From contig JBAZFC010000001.1 in NCBI GenBank assembly GCA_041653635.1, positions 310,001 to 374,000 of the forward strand: a stretch of DNA of 64,000 nucleotides. Reading direction: 5' to 3'. The translations under genes and the position numbers were made by a program. Positions within the stretch are counted from its first letter, which is position 1. Every line of letters starts with the position of its first letter. Positions 25,560 through 33,977 of the stretch are shown piece by piece. This DNA is from CAIXOA01 sp041653635 (GTDB lineage: Archaea; Micrarchaeota; Micrarchaeia; Anstonellales; Bilamarchaeaceae). The notes beneath the pieces were generated by a model. It worked only from the letters and a program-made list of their open reading frames with translations. It searched no databases and had not been told where the DNA came from.

Positions 25560-26104
25560 CAACGGCCCCGCCTTATCTGGTCGTGGAATTCTACGCGCTT
25601 CAGGAACTCGCTGACCTTTATGCCCATGGAGAGCATTATCTTCACATACTCAAACCAGACGAGCCATGCGAGCAGGTAATGGACGTCTGGAGGGATTTCC
25701 GATTTCCTGGTCTGCCCCTTCGCCTTGCCGTCACGTGAAGTCTCCATCCTTATGCCCTGGCAGGTCTCAGCGTCGTGTGAATTAGCCGGCTTGGAACGCG
25801 GGTTTGCGTCATGGGCAGGGGATGCTATGACCTGGGCGCTTGGGCGCGCCTGCTCCTTGGGCGAATTGAGTGCCGGGATGGAGATTGCCTGCGCGTTCGT
25901 GTGCATTGCAATCGGCTCCTCCAGAGGCTTCCTCCTGTCTGCTAACCGGATTACCTGCGCAAGCTGGGCATTTGTGCCGCCGCAGCGCGGCTCTTGCAAC
26001 GGCTCTAGTCTCCTGCCCTGGAACGGGATGATTTTTGCTGGGGGCCTTTCCTGCAGCGCAGTGGCTGTGCTGTAACGCAAATCTCTTGCAGCAGAAACCG
26101 CCAT
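25559..26104 (-). CDS. unknown protein, disordered N-terminus with short conserved-looking C-terminal segment
   Basis: 181 residues. About the first 125 are low complexity and rich in Pro, Ala, Gln and Arg, without predicted structure. The last 50 contain an aromatic helix HYLLAWLVWFEYVKIMLSMGIKVSEFLKRV, amphipathic rather than clearly transmembrane. A TATA-like TTTTTATA lies about 25 nt upstream of the ATG, suggesting a leaderless message shared with ksgA, whose ATG overlaps this stop. The coupling supports real translation. No known family. Confidence 0.5.
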   Translation of the reverse strand: MAVSAARDLRYSTATALQERPPAKIIPFQGRRLEPLQEPRCGGTNAQLAQVIRLADRRKPLEEPIAMHTNAQAISIPALNSPKEQARPSAQVIASPAHDANPRSKPANSHDAETCQGIRMETSRDGKAKGQTRKSEIPPDVHYLLAWLVWFEYVKIMLSMGIKVSEFLKRVEFHDQIRRGR

Positions 26105-26155
26105 GAGTGTATTTTCCGGGGAAGGTATAAAAAGCTTATTATGCGCCGCACAACT

Positions 26156-27481
26156 CTACGGCTTTTGACGTAAAAAATCAGCAAGTGACGTAAGAAACAG
26201 GTTTAGGTTTTCTGAAGGGATATTCGCGCCTGCGGCTATCTTGTGGCCGCCTCCCACTCCTCCGGATGCCTTCACTGCCGCAGCCATCGCATTTCCCAGG
26301 TTCAATCCGGCGTTTATCTGGGCGCGGGTTCCCCTTGCGGATACTTTTATGGCTTTCCCGTCTTCTGAGGATGCGATGCCTATAATGGGCTTTGGGGAGC
26401 CGCCGATTGCCATGCCGCATACTATGCCTACTATTGAATCCTCTATCTTATCGCGCGCATCCAGGAAAAGGAAGGGCCCGAAATCCACTATGGATTCCCT
26501 TGCGAAGAGGATTCCTTCGCGGATTCTAGTCTTGTGGAGGCGCAGGAGGTCGGATGCCTCTTTCTCGGCCCATTTTTCCCCGAGGCACACCGCTACTCCT
26601 ATGTCCGGGCGGCCGTGCCTCCCGCATGCGTTGAGCATGGTGGAGAATTCGGAGGCGTCGTATGTTTCGCTGGTCCTTTCTCTTTTTGTGAGGAGGTAGG
26701 ATTCGCCCACCAGGTTTTGGGAGGCGTATGCACGCCCCTTTTCCACCAGTAGGTCGGTGAGGGCCGAAACAAGCTTCTTTTTCTCCGCAGCGTTCAGGTC
26801 AGAATATGTCCTCCATTTTTCCCCTTTTTGGACCGGGATTTGCAAATCTGCGAGAAACTTTTCAGTGTTCTGTTCGTTGAAGGAGAGGCCGGGGAGATAC
26901 GGCTCGTCGGAGTATGCGAGGAACTGGATTATGGGGCGGGAATATCTTCCGAACATGCGCAGTTCGTTTGCCAATTCTATTTCTCCGCGCTCTTTTCCCT
27001 TTTCTATGAGGAGGCGGTTGGCTCCACGAAGGGGGTATTGCATGTCGCCTATCGCGCCAACTACTCCGAGGTCGTAATGAGTATCAAATACAAGAGCGGC
27101 CGTGCCTGCGGCGCTCAATTCATCGCCGCCGTCTATTCCGTAAAGAAGGGGATTGATTTGGTGTTTTGTAACATCCTTGGTCTGGTGATGGTCTATTATG
27201 AGGACATCGTGCAATTCATTCACTCTTGGGTTTCCCCCGCCCAAATCAACGAAGATGATTTCCTTTTCATCTTTTAAGGAATCCAATTCCATGTCCCCTA
27301 ATTTCTTTATGCATATCCTCCTGTGTTTTTTCCATCCAGCGCGGAAGGCGGATTCAACTATTGCTCCGGAACTTACTCCATCCGCGTCAAGATGATGGAC
27401 GATGAGGGGATTGGAAAAAGAGAAGGCGATGCGCCGGGCTTCGGCGCACGCCCCTAAGAATGAAGAAAAATCAAAAGACAT
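26156..27481 (-). CDS. DHH-family phosphoesterase, archaeal RecJ-like nuclease
   Basis: 441 residues. DHH motifs: HHLDADGVSSGAI (metal-binding Asp pair, near residue 29), IFVDLGGGNPRV, and the signature IIDHHQ (near residue 95). The DHHA1 nucleic-acid-binding part ends with GGVGGGHKIAAGANIP (near residue 410). Archaeal relatives include the GINS-associated nuclease GAN and other RecJ-like exonucleases. The gene starts 2 nt after radA in the same operon, supporting a DNA-repair or replication role; a GINS gene is also present at 37988. Specific activity not determined. Confidence 0.85.
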   Translation of the reverse strand: MSFDFSSFLGACAEARRIAFSFSNPLIVHHLDADGVSSGAIVESAFRAGWKKHRRICIKKLGDMELDSLKDEKEIIFVDLGGGNPRVNELHDVLIIDHHQTKDVTKHQINPLLYGIDGGDELSAAGTAALVFDTHYDLGVVGAIGDMQYPLRGANRLLIEKGKERGEIELANELRMFGRYSRPIIQFLAYSDEPYLPGLSFNEQNTEKFLADLQIPVQKGEKWRTYSDLNAAEKKKLVSALTDLLVEKGRAYASQNLVGESYLLTKRERTSETYDASEFSTMLNACGRHGRPDIGVAVCLGEKWAEKEASDLLRLHKTRIREGILFARESIVDFGPFLFLDARDKIEDSIVGIVCGMAIGGSPKPIIGIASSEDGKAIKVSARGTRAQINAGLNLGNAMAAAVKASGGVGGGHKIAAGANIPSENLNLFLTSLADFLRQKP

Positions 27482-27483
27482 GG

Positions 27484-28452
27484 TTAATCTATCAGCCCGC
27501 CCTTGGTGACCTTGAAGACCGTCTCGCCTTCGGGCATGTTGGGCGAATCCACCAACCTTGCGATCCTCTTTTCCTCCTTGCTCTTGCGCAGGTAGAGGCG
27601 GTAGGTCGCGGCGTGGGCAAGGATGTGCCCTCCAATCGGCATGGTCGGGTCCCCGAAAAGAATCCCCGGGTTGTCCATGACCTGGTTGGTCACATAGATG
27701 GCCAGGTTGTACTTGTCCGCGTACCTCTGCAATGTGTGGATGTGCTTGTTCAGCTTCTGCTGCCTTTCGCCCAAGGCGCCCCTGCCGGCGTAATCGGCGC
27801 GGAAGTGGGAGGTGAGGGAGTCCACTATTATCAGCTTAATGTTCTCCTTCTCAATCACGTTGCCGGCCTTTTCCACGAGAATCAGCTGGTGGTCCGAGTT
27901 CTCTGCCTTAGCAACGAGTATGTTCTTGAGGACTTCCTGCGGGTCCAGGCCCTGTGCCTCCGCAATCTGGACAATCCTCTCCGGGCGGAAGGTGCTCTCC
28001 GTGTCTATGAAGAGGACCTTTGCGGGCGTGTCGTTGGTCGCAAGCGCCTTCTGCGCATTCACCGCGAGCTGGAAGCCGACCTGGCTTTTTCCGGATGAGA
28101 ACTTGCCGAAGCATTCCGTAATTGCCTGGGATTCAACGCCCCCTCCGATGAGGTCGTCAAGGTTCTTTGAGCCGGTTGGAATCCTCTTGATTTCCTTCCT
28201 GCGCTCCAGGATTGTGTCCGCGGTTTCGTAACCGGTTTCAACGGCCTCCTGCGCCACGGTGATCGCCTTTTTCGCGGCCTCCACCCCGAAATCGCCCGCC
28301 TCCGCGAGCTCGTGGGGCATTGCCGCCGCAATCTGGTCCATGCTCGTGTAGCCGGCCTTGCGCAGGCGCTCCGCCGTCGCTTCCCCTATTCCGGGAAGGT
28401 CCTCAAACTCCTTAGGGAGCTCATATTTCTTCTCTGTTGTCTTCTCTGCCAT
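27484..28452 (-). CDS. radA: DNA repair and recombination protein RadA
   Basis: 322 residues from ATG 28452, chosen because a GGTGG site lies 5 nt upstream; two earlier in-frame starts sit within that site. N-terminal helix-hairpin-helix domain (EDLPGIGEATAERLRKAGYTSMDQIA), then the RecA-type ATPase core: Walker A GKFSSGKSQ (the family more often has GEFGSGKTQ), FIDTESTFRPERI, Walker B LIIVDSLTSHFRADYAGRG, and the DNA-binding loop region NQVMDNPGILFGDPTMPIGGHILAHA. It forms filaments on ssDNA for strand exchange. Confidence 0.95.
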   Translation of the reverse strand: MAEKTTEKKYELPKEFEDLPGIGEATAERLRKAGYTSMDQIAAAMPHELAEAGDFGVEAAKKAITVAQEAVETGYETADTILERRKEIKRIPTGSKNLDDLIGGGVESQAITECFGKFSSGKSQVGFQLAVNAQKALATNDTPAKVLFIDTESTFRPERIVQIAEAQGLDPQEVLKNILVAKAENSDHQLILVEKAGNVIEKENIKLIIVDSLTSHFRADYAGRGALGERQQKLNKHIHTLQRYADKYNLAIYVTNQVMDNPGILFGDPTMPIGGHILAHAATYRLYLRKSKEEKRIARLVDSPNMPEGETVFKVTKGGLID

Positions 28453-28732
28453 AAGAACCACCATCTCTGTCGTTCGGGAATACGAGCAGCCTGAGCTTCC
28501 CTATGCCCATGCTGTAATACACGTTTCCGTTCTTGCTTGTGCGCTTCCACATCCCGCCCACATTCTTGTATATCGTTTTGCCTTCCTTGTCCATTTCCGT
28601 CTGGACTATGCGGAAGTCCGGGCGCGCGCCCACGCTTTCGGTTGGCGCGGATTCCGATTCCTCAGAAGCAGGCTTCTTCCCTTTCTTGGGGTGCTCCTCT
28701 ATTTCCTCAAATTCCTCCAATTTCTCTTCCAT
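28421..28732 (-). CDS. small charged protein upstream of radA, DUF736-like
   Basis: 103 residues from ATG 28732 (GGTG 6 nt upstream; a GTG at 28741 is in that site). The first half is a Glu/Lys/Ser-rich disordered segment; the second half has GGMWKRTSKNGNVYYSMGIGKLRLLVFPND, a beta-hairpin pattern (G-x-W-K-R-x-S-K-N-G) reminiscent of DUF736 proteins. A good TATA box (TTTAAATATAT) lies about 60 nt upstream. The C-terminus overlaps the radA start by 32 nt, so the two are coupled. Function unknown. Confidence 0.6.
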   Translation of the reverse strand: MEEKLEEFEEIEEHPKKGKKPASEESESAPTESVGARPDFRIVQTEMDKEGKTIYKNVGGMWKRTSKNGNVYYSMGIGKLRLLVFPNDRDGGSYGREDNREEI

Positions 28733-28857
28733 TTTCTTCACCTTTCCCAGAACCCCATATGTGTTCTGTTCTACATGTATATATATGGAGGGATATATTT
28801 AAAGCGGGGGAGACCTCTCCGCCACTAATGCCAGTAATGGTTTCTATTCGGATAAAT

Positions 28858-30216
28858 CTATTTGAAGAACCACGGCAACAGGTTGGACAGGAAAGCCGCA
28901 AGGATTAGATACATCACGAAGTCCGTGAATTTCTTGTTATGGACGGACAACTCAAGAAGGCGCATCCCGTCAAAGAAGGGAAGCGGGAGGAGATTGACTA
29001 CGCCTATGATGAAGTTGAGGGAGAATGCGAGGACTAATGTCTTGAAGATGAATGACAATAGAGGGTTATTGTATATCGTGAATGGCGCGTAATCCATGGG
29101 CAGGTAGGAGATGCCGAAGCCTCCGGTTGCGTTGATGGTGCGCTGCACTTCTCCATAGTTCGTGGTCAGGTTGATTGTGGAGCTGGGCGCTGTGTAATTT
29201 TCCGGGAGGTTCTCCACCTGGATTCCGTTTATCGCATAGATTATTGTGCCGTTGTCCATCCCCTCCAGCACATACCAGCCGCTCTGCTTGAACGGGCCGG
29301 TCACTCCCAGGAAGATGAGGAGGATGGCGAAGAAGACTATTGACGAAATTAAATTGGCGGTGGAGCCGGCGACCACCACTCTCTTCTGCACTTCTTTGGA
29401 TTTGGTGGATAGGCGCTTCTCGTCCGGCTCAACGAACGCGCCGATTGGGATTATTCCGAAGAATGCCACTCCTGAGGAAAGGATGGGGATTTTTCCAATC
29501 ACGGAAAGGACTGCGTGCGCGCCCTCATGCACCACTAGGATTATTATGAGCGCGGCCAGCCCCTCAAACAAAGGTATGTTTATGCCCGGAAGGATGAGTG
29601 TGAGGCCGGGTGCGGTTTCGGCTATTGCGGTCGTGCCGAATATGAGCGTGGATACAACGGCGCTGATTACGGTGAAGGCGTAGATGAGCAGGGACGCGGT
29701 TATGAAGGAGGCGAAGCCGCCCAGATAGACGATTGCAAGCACAATGTAGGCCAGCAGGTTGCTGCCCGCCTCGGCTGTGGCCGCCTTTCCGCCGCCTATG
29801 GGCATCCCCAGGGTGTAGGAAAGGAACGGGAGTATCGTTGGATATACGAAGATGAGGAGGACGGTTATGGTGACTAATGCGGAGAAGATTATGAGGATTT
29901 TTTCCCTTACATTCCTCTTGATTACGAAGAAGGAGAGCACACCGTAGGCGAGGGCGAGGCCGAAGTCCGCGAACAGGTTCCAGAATTTCTCCCTTTTTGC
30001 TAATTCCTTTGCGATGTCTATGCCCTTCTGCGTCCTGAGGAGGATTAGTCCCCAGTCGCTGTGGAGCTTAGCTATGCGGGAGATTACCTCCCCGGACAAT
30101 GCAAGTATCGCGATGGAGGCCAGGAATTTCAGCGTGGGCGGAAGCTCCGTCTGCACAATCGCCCATATGGCGATGGCTGTGAGGAGTATTACTGCGAACA
30201 GCTTCACTTGCTTCAT
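28858..30216 (-). CDS. site-2-type intramembrane metalloprotease (M50)
   Basis: 452 residues with about eight hydrophobic segments. Zinc-binding HExxH is HEGAH in ILVVHEGAHAVLS (near residue 230); the third ligand motif is LLPLPFFDGMRLLE (near residue 420). A soluble loop between them contains PDZ-like sequence. The stretch NLISSIVFFAILLIF is the conserved helix after the first motif. The family cleaves transmembrane segments of regulators or signal-peptide remnants in the membrane. No obvious substrate gene is adjacent. Confidence 0.9.
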   Translation of the reverse strand: MKQVKLFAVILLTAIAIWAIVQTELPPTLKFLASIAILALSGEVISRIAKLHSDWGLILLRTQKGIDIAKELAKREKFWNLFADFGLALAYGVLSFFVIKRNVREKILIIFSALVTITVLLIFVYPTILPFLSYTLGMPIGGGKAATAEAGSNLLAYIVLAIVYLGGFASFITASLLIYAFTVISAVVSTLIFGTTAIAETAPGLTLILPGINIPLFEGLAALIIILVVHEGAHAVLSVIGKIPILSSGVAFFGIIPIGAFVEPDEKRLSTKSKEVQKRVVVAGSTANLISSIVFFAILLIFLGVTGPFKQSGWYVLEGMDNGTIIYAINGIQVENLPENYTAPSSTINLTTNYGEVQRTINATGGFGISYLPMDYAPFTIYNNPLLSFIFKTLVLAFSLNFIIGVVNLLPLPFFDGMRLLELSVHNKKFTDFVMYLILAAFLSNLLPWFFK

Positions 30217-30280
30217 TGGGGTGGATTTGGGGAAAGGGGATTAAAACACTTTATGTTTTGGTTTGGGGATTTCCTGCATG

Positions 30281-30302
30281 GATTAAAAGAATAACTGGGA
30301 AA
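30281..30302 (+). promoter_or_regulatory. promoter copy 1 (22-bp repeat)
   Basis: The sequence GATTAAAAGAATAACTGGGA plus AA recurs with one mismatch at 30821-30842. In both places the ATG of the next gene lies exactly 29 nt after the first base of the repeat, so the ATTAAAAG/ATTATAAG part is at the TATA position for a leaderless transcript. The conserved downstream half (GAATAACTGGGAAA) is outside the TATA box and may be a shared operator or initiator. Confidence 0.55.
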
Positions 30303-30309
30303 GGTGCGC

Positions 30310-30828
30310 ATGCAAAGGCAGGATGTGAAGCCGGAGGCTGGGGTGGCTTCGCAGAGAAGCGGATTCGCTTCCGCGGGCCCTATCGCGGCGGGCATGAGGG
30401 TGGTGCAAGCACGCTGCAGGAGAATCCTTTTTGTGACCCAGGATCCGAACTTTGAGAGGGGCGGCTTGGAATTTGCGGACATACGATGCGTTCCAGCGAA
30501 GGTTACAAACTTTGAGCGTGCATTGTGGGAAGTGGAAAAGGCAAAGGGGGACGGGCTGGTTGTGGTCGTTGATTGCGCTGATTTTGAGCGGGGGCTCTGG
30601 ATGTGGAGGCGGGCCACGGAGCTGGGCGCGTATGTGATTGCCCTGACAAATCCCGGGCTTACCCCTGAGCAGAAGGGGAGATTGCGCGAGGTTGAAGCCG
30701 GGCCGATTTTTTTCGCAAGGAGTTTTGATGGCGGCAGGGATGTGGGATCTGATTTGGATATCGTGCTGCAGTATCTGGGGCCTGATGCCGCATTACAGGC
30801 ACTCGCGAGGTTCCGAAAGGGATTATAA
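30310..30828 (+). CDS. unknown protein, possible alpha/beta Rossmann-like fold
   Basis: 172 residues from ATG 30310; the position of the duplicated promoter supports this start over GTG 30304. After about 35 Gln/Arg/Ala-rich residues the protein alternates strands and helices: RRILFVTQDPNFE, GDGLVVVVDCADFERGLWMWRRATELGAYVIALTNPG condensed here to its core, GPIFFARSF. The pattern is like a receiver or PIN/Toprim-type alpha/beta domain, but no catalytic motif is certain. It is followed by the MBF1 gene under a copy of the same promoter. Function not assigned. Confidence 0.55.
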   Translation: MQRQDVKPEAGVASQRSGFASAGPIAAGMRVVQARCRRILFVTQDPNFERGGLEFADIRCVPAKVTNFERALWEVEKAKGDGLVVVVDCADFERGLWMWRRATELGAYVIALTNPGLTPEQKGRLREVEAGPIFFARSFDGGRDVGSDLDIVLQYLGPDAALQALARFRKGL

Positions 30829-30842
30829 GAATAACTGGGAAA
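30821..30842 (+). promoter_or_regulatory. promoter copy 2 (22-bp repeat) for the MBF1 gene
   Basis: GATTATAAGAATAACTGGGA plus AA, one mismatch from 30281-30302. It overlaps the stop codon of the preceding gene. The MBF1 ATG at 30850 is 29 nt from its first base, exactly as in the other copy. Expected TSS is at or next to the ATG. Confidence 0.55.
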
Positions 30843-30849
30843 TCTGCTT

Positions 30850-31395
30850 ATGGTTGATTGCGACATCTGCGGAAGGAAAGGGGTTTCTTTCATAATAGCG
30901 GTGGAGGGCGCGAAGATGGCGGTGTGCCCCCGCTGCGCCTACCACGGGAAGATACTGCACTCTTTGGAGGGCGGGGAGGGCGAGCATGAGGAATCCCCAG
31001 CCAACAAGATTGATTATTCCACGCCAAAGCAATTCAGGACAGAAGAAGATATAGTGGATGGGTACGGGCGCAGGATTAGGAGGGCGCGGGAGGCCGTGAA
31101 GATTTCTTATGAGGAAGTGAATGAGTACGGGAAGAAGGAGAAGAAGACGCGCGGCATGACGATTGACGAGCTGGCGCGCAAGGCGAATGTGATGGCGTCC
31201 TGGCTGGACAGGGTGGAGAATGAGAGGATTTCGCCTACGATTGCGGAGGCGAAGAAATTGGAGAAGGCGCTTGGGATAAAATTGGTGGAGAAGATTGAGG
31301 TTTCGGTTACGCCTACGCTTAAACTGGGGGGAAGGAATACTGAGCTTACTTTGTTTGACATGGTTGAGATGCAGAAGAAAAAGAAGGAGAAATAA
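30850..31395 (+). CDS. MBF1-family transcription factor (zinc ribbon plus HTH)
   Basis: 181 residues. N-terminal zinc ribbon CDICGRKG...CPRCAYHG (four Cys, residues 4-34), a linker, then a Cro/C1-type HTH: GRRIRRAREAVKISYEEVNEY, MTIDELARKANVMASWLDRVENERISP condensed here, EAKKLEKALGI (residues 76-145). Archaeal MBF1 has this ribbon-HTH layout. An insert within the HTH (YEEVNEYGKKEKKTRG) separates helices 1 and 2 more than usual. It overlaps the FEN-1 start by one base (TAATG). Confidence 0.88.
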   Translation: MVDCDICGRKGVSFIIAVEGAKMAVCPRCAYHGKILHSLEGGEGEHEESPANKIDYSTPKQFRTEEDIVDGYGRRIRRAREAVKISYEEVNEYGKKEKKTRGMTIDELARKANVMASWLDRVENERISPTIAEAKKLEKALGIKLVEKIEVSVTPTLKLGGRNTELTLFDMVEMQKKKKEK

Positions 31396-32432
31396 TGGGA
31401 GTTGATTTGGGCGACCTTGCGGTGAAGCACAAGGTTGAATTGGAGGAGCTTGCGGGAAAGTGCATAGCGGTAGATGGGATGAATATCCTCTACCAATTCC
31501 TTGCGTCCATACGGCAGGAGGACGGGACGCCCTTAATGGATATGAAGGGACGGGTGACCGGGCATTTATCCGGGTTGTTTTATCGGAGCATTCGGCTTGT
31601 TAATGCGGGGCTCAAGCCGGTTTATGTGTTTGATGGGCCGCCTCCGGAACTAAAGAGGAAAACTATTGATGAGAGAATAGAGATACGCAGGGAGGCGGAG
31701 GAGAAGTGGAAAAAAGCGCTGGCGGAGGAAAAAGTGGAGGAGGCGAAGAGGTACGCGCAGGGAAGCTCCCGCCTCACTAAAGAGATGGTGGATGAGAGCA
31801 AGAGGCTGCTCTCGCTTATGGGGATTCCGTGGGTGCAGGCGCCAAGTGAAGGGGAGGCGCAGGGCGCGTACATGGTGAGGGAGGGACTCTGCTATGCTTC
31901 TGCGTCGCAGGATTATGATTCACTTCTTTTCGGTTCTCCTATTTTCCTGAGGAACTTATCCATTACTGGAAAAAGGAAAGTGCCGAAGCAGAACAGGTAT
32001 ATTGATATTGAAATTGAGCGCGTGGAATTGGAGGAGACGCTGAAGCACCTGGGGGTTACAAGAGAACAATTGATTTTGATTGGGATCCTTATGGGCACGG
32101 ACTTCAACGAGGGGGTGCGTGGGATTGGGCCCAAGACCGGATTGAAAATAGTGAAGGAGCGGGATACGCTGGAGAAGGTGGGGGCGTATCTGAAAAAGGA
32201 GAAGGAGTACGAGTTTCCGGAGGATGTGGAAAAGGTCTATGATTTCTTCCTGAACCCGCCTGTGAAGAAGCTGGAGGAGATTACTTGGGGAAAGGCGAGC
32301 AGGGAAGGAGTGATTGGGCTGCTTGTGGATGAGCACGACTTCTCGTTGGAGAGGGTGGATAAGGCGCTGGAAGGGATGATGGTGAATGTGAAGGAGACGA
32401 GGAACCAAAGAACGTTGGATAAGTGGTTTTGA
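31395..32432 (+). CDS. fen: flap endonuclease 1
   Basis: 345 residues. It removes 5' flaps in Okazaki-fragment maturation and repair. N region GKCIAVDGMNILYQFLA with the first metal Asp, arch region VYVFDGPPPELKRKT, I region EGEAQGAYM and SASQDYDSLLFGS, then the H3TH element IGILMGTDFNEGVRGIGPKTGLK. The extreme C-terminus NQRTLDKWF is a consensus PCNA-interacting PIP box. Coupled to MBF1 by a one-base overlap. The adjacent convergent PHP gene begins its stop at the next base. Confidence 0.95.
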   Translation: MGVDLGDLAVKHKVELEELAGKCIAVDGMNILYQFLASIRQEDGTPLMDMKGRVTGHLSGLFYRSIRLVNAGLKPVYVFDGPPPELKRKTIDERIEIRREAEEKWKKALAEEKVEEAKRYAQGSSRLTKEMVDESKRLLSLMGIPWVQAPSEGEAQGAYMVREGLCYASASQDYDSLLFGSPIFLRNLSITGKRKVPKQNRYIDIEIERVELEETLKHLGVTREQLILIGILMGTDFNEGVRGIGPKTGLKIVKERDTLEKVGAYLKKEKEYEFPEDVEKVYDFFLNPPVKKLEEITWGKASREGVIGLLVDEHDFSLERVDKALEGMMVNVKETRNQRTLDKWF

Positions 32433-33059
32433 TTAGATGTAGATTTTGAGGTATTTGGCTATTTTTCTCTTTAGTAAAGACGTCCTTTTTCCGACGATTT
32501 TTGCATTCTTCAGGGCCTTAAGCAGGGGCTTGGGCTGGAGCTGGTCTTCGGAAAGGTCTAATTCCGTATAAGTGGTCCCAAATTCGTAAGGGTAATGGGA
32601 ATCGCTTCCCGCTGCCATTAGTTTCCCTTCCCTTTTGGCGAACTCTTCGGCTTTTTTGTCAAATCTCTCCAAAGAACGGGCGTTGAATACTTCTATTATG
32701 TCCGAAGCTTTTCCGTACTCTTCCTTCATTATTCCGGGGCGGAGCGCATCAAACATGTGCGGGGCGTAGGGAATTGCCCCCTGCGCGCGGAAGGAGTCGA
32801 GCGCCTCAAAGAAATCCACTCCCTTTTTCACCGGCTCATTTACGAAGAGTCCGATGAAGTCGCCCTGGGCGGTCTCTATCTCTTCCCCGGGAATAAAGGG
32901 GATACGGAATTTGCGGAATTCCGCGTGCGCACTTATGTTGTTGTGGTCTGTGATTGCTGGGATTACCCCTGTTTTTTTGGAGAGGGCGGCGAGCTGCCCG
33001 GGGGGTATCCTTCCGTCAGAAGAATGGGAGGTATGCACGTGGAAGTCAATCCTTAGCAA
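32433..33059 (-). CDS. PHP-domain phosphoesterase
   Basis: 208 residues. N-terminal metal motif FHVHTSHSSDG (residues 6-16), ITDHNN near residue 36, GEEIE near residue 58, APHMFD near residue 99, and GSDSHYPYE near residue 150, the set of His/Asp/Glu ligands of PHP hydrolases such as histidinol-phosphatase-like and 3',5'-phosphoesterases. No polymerase domain is attached. It overlaps the upstream small gene by 14 nt. Substrate unknown. Confidence 0.85.
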   Translation of the reverse strand: MLRIDFHVHTSHSSDGRIPPGQLAALSKKTGVIPAITDHNNISAHAEFRKFRIPFIPGEEIETAQGDFIGLFVNEPVKKGVDFFEALDSFRAQGAIPYAPHMFDALRPGIMKEEYGKASDIIEVFNARSLERFDKKAEEFAKREGKLMAAGSDSHYPYEFGTTYTELDLSEDQLQPKPLLKALKNAKIVGKRTSLLKRKIAKYLKIYI

Positions 33060-33330
33060 CCAGGCACCCCTTTTTATCCAATAAGGCGAGCATTTCCTTG
33101 AGCAGGACCTTTGCCTCGGCTGATTCCGCGTCCTTTACTACTATTTTTCCGCTCTGGTATAAAGAGAAGGGCTTTCCCTTGTATGCGACGGAGAGGAAGA
33201 CCTCGGTGAGGGCGAGGATGTCCGCTTCGGGAGGAAGGGACTGCTCCGCCTTCTTCAGCTCTATGGTGCCGCGCATGCGCAGCTCGCATGTTTTCGCAGT
33301 CACGCACGGTGAAAGGATGATGTATTCCAT
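33046..33330 (-). CDS. small unknown protein, possible single TBP-like repeat
   Basis: 94 residues, no Cys pair of note, one domain. The C-terminal half (VAYKGKPFSLYQSGKIVVKDAESAEA then LKEMLALLD) recalls one repeat of the TATA-binding-protein fold, where a strand with F-x-SGK-(I/M)-V is followed by A-x-S-E-E and a helix. Only one repeat is present. This is pattern resemblance, not a firm assignment. It overlaps the PHP gene and shares its promoter (TTTTTAATCC about 45 nt upstream). Confidence 0.5.
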   Translation of the reverse strand: MEYIILSPCVTAKTCELRMRGTIELKKAEQSLPPEADILALTEVFLSVAYKGKPFSLYQSGKIVVKDAESAEAKVLLKEMLALLDKKGCLVAKD

Positions 33331-33376
33331 AGATGCACTTCTTTTGGATATGGTGCGAATTGGATTAAAAATCCCC

Positions 33377-33940
33377 CTATTCTTTGGAAAGGTTCTTGAA
33401 AAAAGCGAGGAGGGACGCCTGGTTGTTGCCCGAGAATTTGGTGTAGAGCATCAGGCGGCTGAATACGCGGGGCGGGACGCTGTCCACGAGGTCCTCGGCC
33501 TTCACCCCGGCATTCTCCTCCACGAAGCTGATTACCCTCTGCATGTCCTTGGAGGGGGCGCGGCTCTTTTTCATTGAGTATGCTGGGGGGCTTGAGGACT
33601 GGATGCTGGAAACCTGGGGCTGGGCGCTTGCTGGCTTCGCCGCCCTTCCGGATGAGCCGTTGTTTATTGCGCTGACGAGGTCGTGCCCGAGGACGACCAT
33701 CTTCTCATAAGCCTTCATCCTGTCCTTTAGGTTTAAAGTGAAAATCTGCGAGAAATCTCCGTTGTGTTGGGAGCGTATGTGGGGAACGTAGGTCCAGATT
33801 ATCTGCTCCCTGTGGTTCTGCGGGAGCGCCTGGTAATGGTGGGGCAGCATGGGCACTGGGAATTGCGGTGCGGAGGGGAAGCCGGTTTGCTCCTTCTGGC
33901 TCTCCTCCTGCGAACGGGTGTTCTCGTACCTCAGTATCAT
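33377..33940 (-). CDS. unknown protein with Ser/Pro linker and C-terminal helical domain
   Basis: 187 residues. Three parts: a Gln/Pro-rich N-terminus with HYQALPQNHREQIIWTYVPH (residues 35-55), a middle Ser/Ala/Gln linker, and a C-terminal helical segment MQRVISFVEENAGVKAEDLVDSVPP condensed, ending FFKNLSKE. A TATA box (CTATTTAAAC) lies about 45 nt upstream of the ATG. No membrane segment or known motif. Stand-alone transcription unit. Function unknown. Confidence 0.5.
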   Translation of the reverse strand: MILRYENTRSQEESQKEQTGFPSAPQFPVPMLPHHYQALPQNHREQIIWTYVPHIRSQHNGDFSQIFTLNLKDRMKAYEKMVVLGHDLVSAINNGSSGRAAKPASAQPQVSSIQSSSPPAYSMKKSRAPSKDMQRVISFVEENAGVKAEDLVDSVPPRVFSRLMLYTKFSGNNQASLLAFFKNLSKE

Positions 33941-33977
33941 GTCGCCACAGTGCAGTTAAAGGTCTAACTTATGTTGT

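Noticed and set aside
30213..30893. Minus-strand frame of 226 codons over the unknown gene and the duplicated promoters
   Set aside because: It crosses both promoter repeats and lacks any family-like pattern; the plus-strand gene has promoter support.
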